From: WHTX01 sp038255145
GTDB lineage: Bacteria; Actinomycetota; Acidimicrobiia; Acidimicrobiales; CAIXPF01
Length of the DNA stretch: 41,587 bases
Assembly (NCBI GenBank): GCA_038255145.1
Contig: JBBSLP010000056.1
Span: 1 to 41,587 of the forward strand
Direction: 5' to 3'
Shown here piece by piece: positions 38,803-41,587 of this stretch; within the stretch, counting starts at the first letter, position 1; each line of letters begins with the position of its first letter. Both the position numbers and the translations under genes were made by a program. A model generated the notes under the pieces. That model was not told the DNA's origin. It searched no databases and saw nothing but the letters and a program-made list of their open reading frames with translations.

Positions 38803-40434
38803 GTGACGTCGCCCGAACCGCTGACCGCCCAGCCCGCCGCCACCGCCCCGGCGCCGTGGTGGCGTGACGCCGTCATCTACCAGGTCTACGTGCGCAGCTT
38901 CGCCGACGCCGACGGCGACGGGGTGGGCGACCTGGCCGGCATCCGCTCGCGCCTGCCCTACCTGCGTGAGCTGGGGGTCGAGGCCCTGTGGCTCAACCCC
39001 TTCTACCCCTCTCCCCAGGCCGACGCCGGTTACGACGTGGCCGACTACCGCGACGTCGATCCCCTCTTCGGCACCCTGGCCGATGCCGATGCCCTCATCG
39101 CCGACGCCCACGCCGCCGGGCTGCGCATCATCGTCGACCTCGTCCCCAACCACACCTCGAGCGCCCACCCCTGGTTCCAGGCCGCGCTGGCGGCGGCGCC
39201 GGGTAGCTCCGAGCGGGCCCGCTACGTGTTCCGCGACGGTCGCGGCCCCGGCGGTGACCAGCCCCCCAACAACTGGGAGAGCGAGTTCAGCGGCCCGGCG
39301 TGGACCCGCACCACCGACGCCCTTGGCGGCCAGGGCCAGTGGTACCTGCACCTGTTCGACCCCGGCCAGCCCGACCTCGACTGGACCAACGCCGAGGTCC
39401 ACGCCGAGTTCGAGTCCATCCTGCGCTTCTGGCTCGACCGGGGGGTGGACGGCTTCCGCATCGACGTGGCCCACGGCCTGGCCAAGGACCCCGACCTGGC
39501 CGACGTCACCGGCGAGTTCGTCGACCGGGGCCCTGCACCCCTGGGCCACCCCCACTGGGACCAGGACGAGGTCCACGACGTGTACCGCAGCTGGCGACGG
39601 CTGATCGACAGCTACCCCGGTGACCGCACCTTCGTGGCCGAGGTGTGGGTGCAGACCCCCCAACGCCTGGCCCGCTACGTGCGCCCCGACGAGCTGCACA
39701 CCGCCTTCAACTTCGGCTTCCTGCTGGCCCCGTGGGACCCGACCGCGCTGCGGGCGGCCATCGACGAGTCCATGCACTTCCTGGGCGAGGTGGGGGCCCC
39801 GCCGACCTGGGTGCTGTCCAACCACGACGTCACCCGCCACGTCACCCGCTACGGCGGCGGCGCCCTGGGCACCCGGCGGGCGAGGGCGGCGGTCCTGCTC
39901 ATGCTGTCCCTGCCCGGTGGGGCCTACGTCTACCAGGGTGACGAGCTCGGCCTGCCCGAGGTCGAAGACCTACCGGACGACGCCCGCCAGGACCCCACCT
40001 TCATCCGCAGCCAGGGCGCCAGCCGGGGCCGCGACGGCTGCCGGGTGCCCATCCCCTGGTCAGGGACCGCGCCGTCCTACGGCTTCGGCCCGTCGGACCG
40101 GTCGTGGCTGCCCCAGCCTGCTGAGTGGGCCGAGCTGTCCGTCGAGCACGAGACGGCCGACCCTGGTTCGATGCTGGCCCTGTACCGGGCCGCCCTGCGC
40201 CTGCGTCGCGACCTGCCTGCGCTGGGCGACGGCGACCTGACCTGGCTGGCCTCCGATCCCCACGTGCTCGCCTTCACCCGGCCGCCCGGCTTCGCCTGCG
40301 TGGTCAACGTCGGCGACGTCCCCGCCCCCTTGCCCGCCGAAGTGGTCGGCGCCACCGTGGTGCTGGCCAGCGGCCCGTTGGGCGACGACGGCACCATCCC
40401 CGGGGCCACCGCCGCCTGGTTCGCGCTGACGTGA
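38803..40434 (+). CDS. GH13 alpha-glucosidase (oligo-1,6-glucosidase-like)
   Basis: A 543-residue GH13 amylase-family enzyme that hydrolyses terminal alpha-glucosidic links. The TIM barrel begins WWRDAVIYQVYVRSFADADGDGVGDLAGIRSRLPYLRELGVEALWLNPFYPSP. Region I is LRIIVDLVPNHTSSAHPWF. The nucleophile is Asp221 in GVDGFRIDVAHGL, the acid/base Glu280 in TFVAEVWV, and the third acid Asp342 in LSNHDVTRH. GVGDLAGI and the domain layout fit alpha-glucosidase/trehalose hydrolase subfamilies. The C-terminal beta domain is short. GTG at 38803 is taken as the start. It converges on the PfkB sugar kinase gene. The 157-bp gap between them holds no convincing terminator. Confidence 0.93.
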   Translation: MTSPEPLTAQPAATAPAPWWRDAVIYQVYVRSFADADGDGVGDLAGIRSRLPYLRELGVEALWLNPFYPSPQADAGYDVADYRDVDPLFGTLADADALIADAHAAGLRIIVDLVPNHTSSAHPWFQAALAAAPGSSERARYVFRDGRGPGGDQPPNNWESEFSGPAWTRTTDALGGQGQWYLHLFDPGQPDLDWTNAEVHAEFESILRFWLDRGVDGFRIDVAHGLAKDPDLADVTGEFVDRGPAPLGHPHWDQDEVHDVYRSWRRLIDSYPGDRTFVAEVWVQTPQRLARYVRPDELHTAFNFGFLLAPWDPTALRAAIDESMHFLGEVGAPPTWVLSNHDVTRHVTRYGGGALGTRRARAAVLLMLSLPGGAYVYQGDELGLPEVEDLPDDARQDPTFIRSQGASRGRDGCRVPIPWSGTAPSYGFGPSDRSWLPQPAEWAELSVEHETADPGSMLALYRAALRLRRDLPALGDGDLTWLASDPHVLAFTRPPGFACVVNVGDVPAPLPAEVVGATVVLASGPLGDDGTIPGATAAWFALT

Positions 40435-40591
40435 CCGCGCCACACGCGCTGGCGGATGGGGATCGCAGCACCTTCAACCTCTGAGGTCGAAGAAGCTGCA
40501 CACCTGCCGGGTTCCACCCGTTCGTCCACGCCGGGCGAGATGCCGGACGCCCACACACCCCCCTCTTTCGGCCGCGGTCGAAGTTGGCCCT

Positions 40592-41530
40592 TCAGCCCAG
40601 CCGAGCCTCGACCTCGGCGCGTCGGGGCGGGTCGGCGCCGGCCCGCGTGCAGGTCAGAGCGGCTGCGGTGGCCGCGAAGGCCAGGGCGCGCTCGAGGTCG
40701 TCGGCAGTCAGGCTGACCACCGCCGCCCTCTCCAGGCGATCCTCGTGGTCGAGCCAGGCCAGCAGGCCGGCGGTGAAGGTGTCCCCGGCCCCGATGGTGT
40801 CGACGACGTCGACGTCCAGCGCCGGCACCACCACCCGCTCCGCAGCCGTGCGGCCCACGGCCCCGTGTTCTCCGGCGGTGACCACCACCAGGGCGGGGCC
40901 ACGGTCCAGCCAAGCCGAAGCCACGTCCTCGGCAGCGACGCCGGGGTGGAGCCAGGCCAGGTCCTCCACGCTGACCTTGACCACGTCGGCGGCGGCGACG
41001 AGGCGGTCCAGCCGGGCCAGGTAGGTGTCGCGGTCGCCGATCAGAGCCGGGCGCACGTTGGGGTCGAGGGAGATCAGCCGGCGGCCCCGCTCCCGGGCCA
41101 GGACGGCCTCGACCGTGGTGGCCGAAGGCTCGAGGGCGATGGCCAGCGAACCCGTGTGCACGGCCGTCACGTCAGCGAGCGCGCCAGGAAAGGGAGAGGC
41201 GACATCACTGGCCGAGGTGCCCTCGGTGTAGAAGGTGTAGGCGGCGTCACCACCAGGCCCGAGGTCGACCACGGCCAGGGTGGTGGGCAGTTCGGTGCGA
41301 GCGGCCTGGCCCAGGTCCACCCCGTCGCCGGCCAGGTGGGCGGCCAGCAGGGCGCCGAAGGCGTCCGTCGACAACCGCCCGGCGAAGGCGGCGGCACTGC
41401 CCAACCGGGCCAGACCCACAGCCGTGTTCATGGGCCCCCCGCCGGCCAGGGCCCGGTAGCCCGCCGCCGCCCCCGGCGCCACCGCCACCAGGTCGACGAG
41501 GGCCTCGCCCAGCACGACGATCACCGGCAC
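40592..41530 (-). CDS. PfkB-family carbohydrate kinase (fructokinase-like)
   Basis: A 312-residue ribokinase-fold kinase. VIVVLGEALVDLVAV starts it, GGGPMNTAVGLARLG is the sugar-binding signature 1, ISLDPNVRPALIGD is a conserved strand, ALVVVTAGEHGAVG follows and DTIGAGDTFTAGLLAWL is signature 2 with the anion hole and catalytic Asp (DTIGAGD, first Asp near 250). The NVRP and DTIGAGDTF pattern favours fructokinase or a related hexose kinase. GTG at 41530 is chosen; GTG at 41524 is close behind. With the GH13 enzyme it suggests use of sucrose- or glucoside-derived hexoses, which is inference. A tandem repeat lies directly upstream to the window edge. Confidence 0.92.
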   Translation of the reverse strand: MPVIVVLGEALVDLVAVAPGAAAGYRALAGGGPMNTAVGLARLGSAAAFAGRLSTDAFGALLAAHLAGDGVDLGQAARTELPTTLAVVDLGPGGDAAYTFYTEGTSASDVASPFPGALADVTAVHTGSLAIALEPSATTVEAVLARERGRRLISLDPNVRPALIGDRDTYLARLDRLVAAADVVKVSVEDLAWLHPGVAAEDVASAWLDRGPALVVVTAGEHGAVGRTAAERVVVPALDVDVVDTIGAGDTFTAGLLAWLDHEDRLERAAVVSLTADDLERALAFAATAAALTCTRAGADPPRRAEVEARLG

Positions 41531-41539
41531 CCCATCCCC

Positions 41540-41587
41540 ACGGCGCAGCCCATCGACACGGCGCAGCCCATCGACACGGCGCAGCCC
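41540..41587. repeat. 18-bp tandem repeat upstream of the kinase gene
   Basis: ACGGCGCAGCCCATCGAC repeats at 41540-41557 and 41558-41575 and continues for 12 bp to the window end. Read on the minus strand it encodes MGCAVS units in one frame. The array may continue beyond the window. Confidence 0.85.

Overview
The window is very GC-rich (roughly 70 percent, estimated by eye) with GTG/TTG starts mixed among ATG starts and strong G/C third-position bias. Gene content fits a high-GC actinobacterium, most likely of the class Acidimicrobiia (Iamia/Ilumatobacter-like): F420-type LLM oxidoreductase, type III glutamine synthetase, several CaiB/BaiF CoA-transferases, a Cys-less thiolase paired with a DUF35 protein, a 13E12/DUF222 HNH gene with an actinobacterial SOS box, and a phenylacetyl-CoA epoxidase operon. 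The taxonomic call is inference. No rRNA, tRNA or CRISPR was seen.

Layout. 0-1.5 kb: a frameshifted IS110-family transposase. 1.5-4.6 kb (minus): a double-lobed CoA-transferase (one frameshift) followed by an alpha/beta hydrolase. 4.7-7.4 kb (plus): CYTH-CHAD protein and a stand-alone LigD-type primase-polymerase. 7.4-9.2 kb: a decayed IS30 transposase and a broken DUF222/HNH gene with an SOS box. 9.4-11.8 kb: FtsH-like membrane protease converging on a secreted CAP-domain protein. 12.0-14.0 kb: two divergent CoA-transferases, one intact and one internally deleted. 14.2-16.4 kb: type III glutamine synthetase. 16.4-18.8 kb: a patchy accessory strip with an SOS-type promoter, a broken small gene, a small secreted protein behind a three-hairpin leader, a split-barrel flavin-type protein, and excisionase/replication-initiator remnants. 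19-22 kb: LLM oxidoreductase, Cys-less thiolase plus DUF35 partner. 22-28 kb: Bax1-I-type membrane protein, GH65 phosphorylase, bifunctional-nuclease family protein, D-Ala-D-Ala carboxypeptidase. 28-34 kb: acyl-CoA dehydrogenase, CMD-like protein, broken phosphotransferase, M15 peptidase lipoprotein, thiamine-binding-like protein, MarR regulator, acyl-CoA ligase. 34.3-35.2 kb: a class I cyclic-di-GMP riboswitch in front of a second CAP-domain gene. 35.3-38.7 kb: paaA-paaD-paaB-paaC and a paaG-like isomerase behind a promoter overlapped by a perfect inverted repeat. 38.8-41.5 kb: GH13 alpha-glucosidase converging on a PfkB sugar kinase.

Functional themes are acyl-CoA and aromatic catabolism (CoA-transferases, acyl-CoA ligase and dehydrogenase, paa genes, thiolase-like aldolase), alpha-glucoside use (GH65, GH13, PfkB), cell-wall and surface functions (DacB, M15, two CAP proteins) and nitrogen assimilation (GSIII). 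The signals most worth checking are the c-di-GMP riboswitch with a helix that could mask the ribosome site, the SOS-type promoter and structured leader in the 16.4-17.3 kb strip, and several perfect palindromes upstream of catabolic genes. Several genes carry single-base frameshifts, so some breaks may be sequencing errors rather than true decay.
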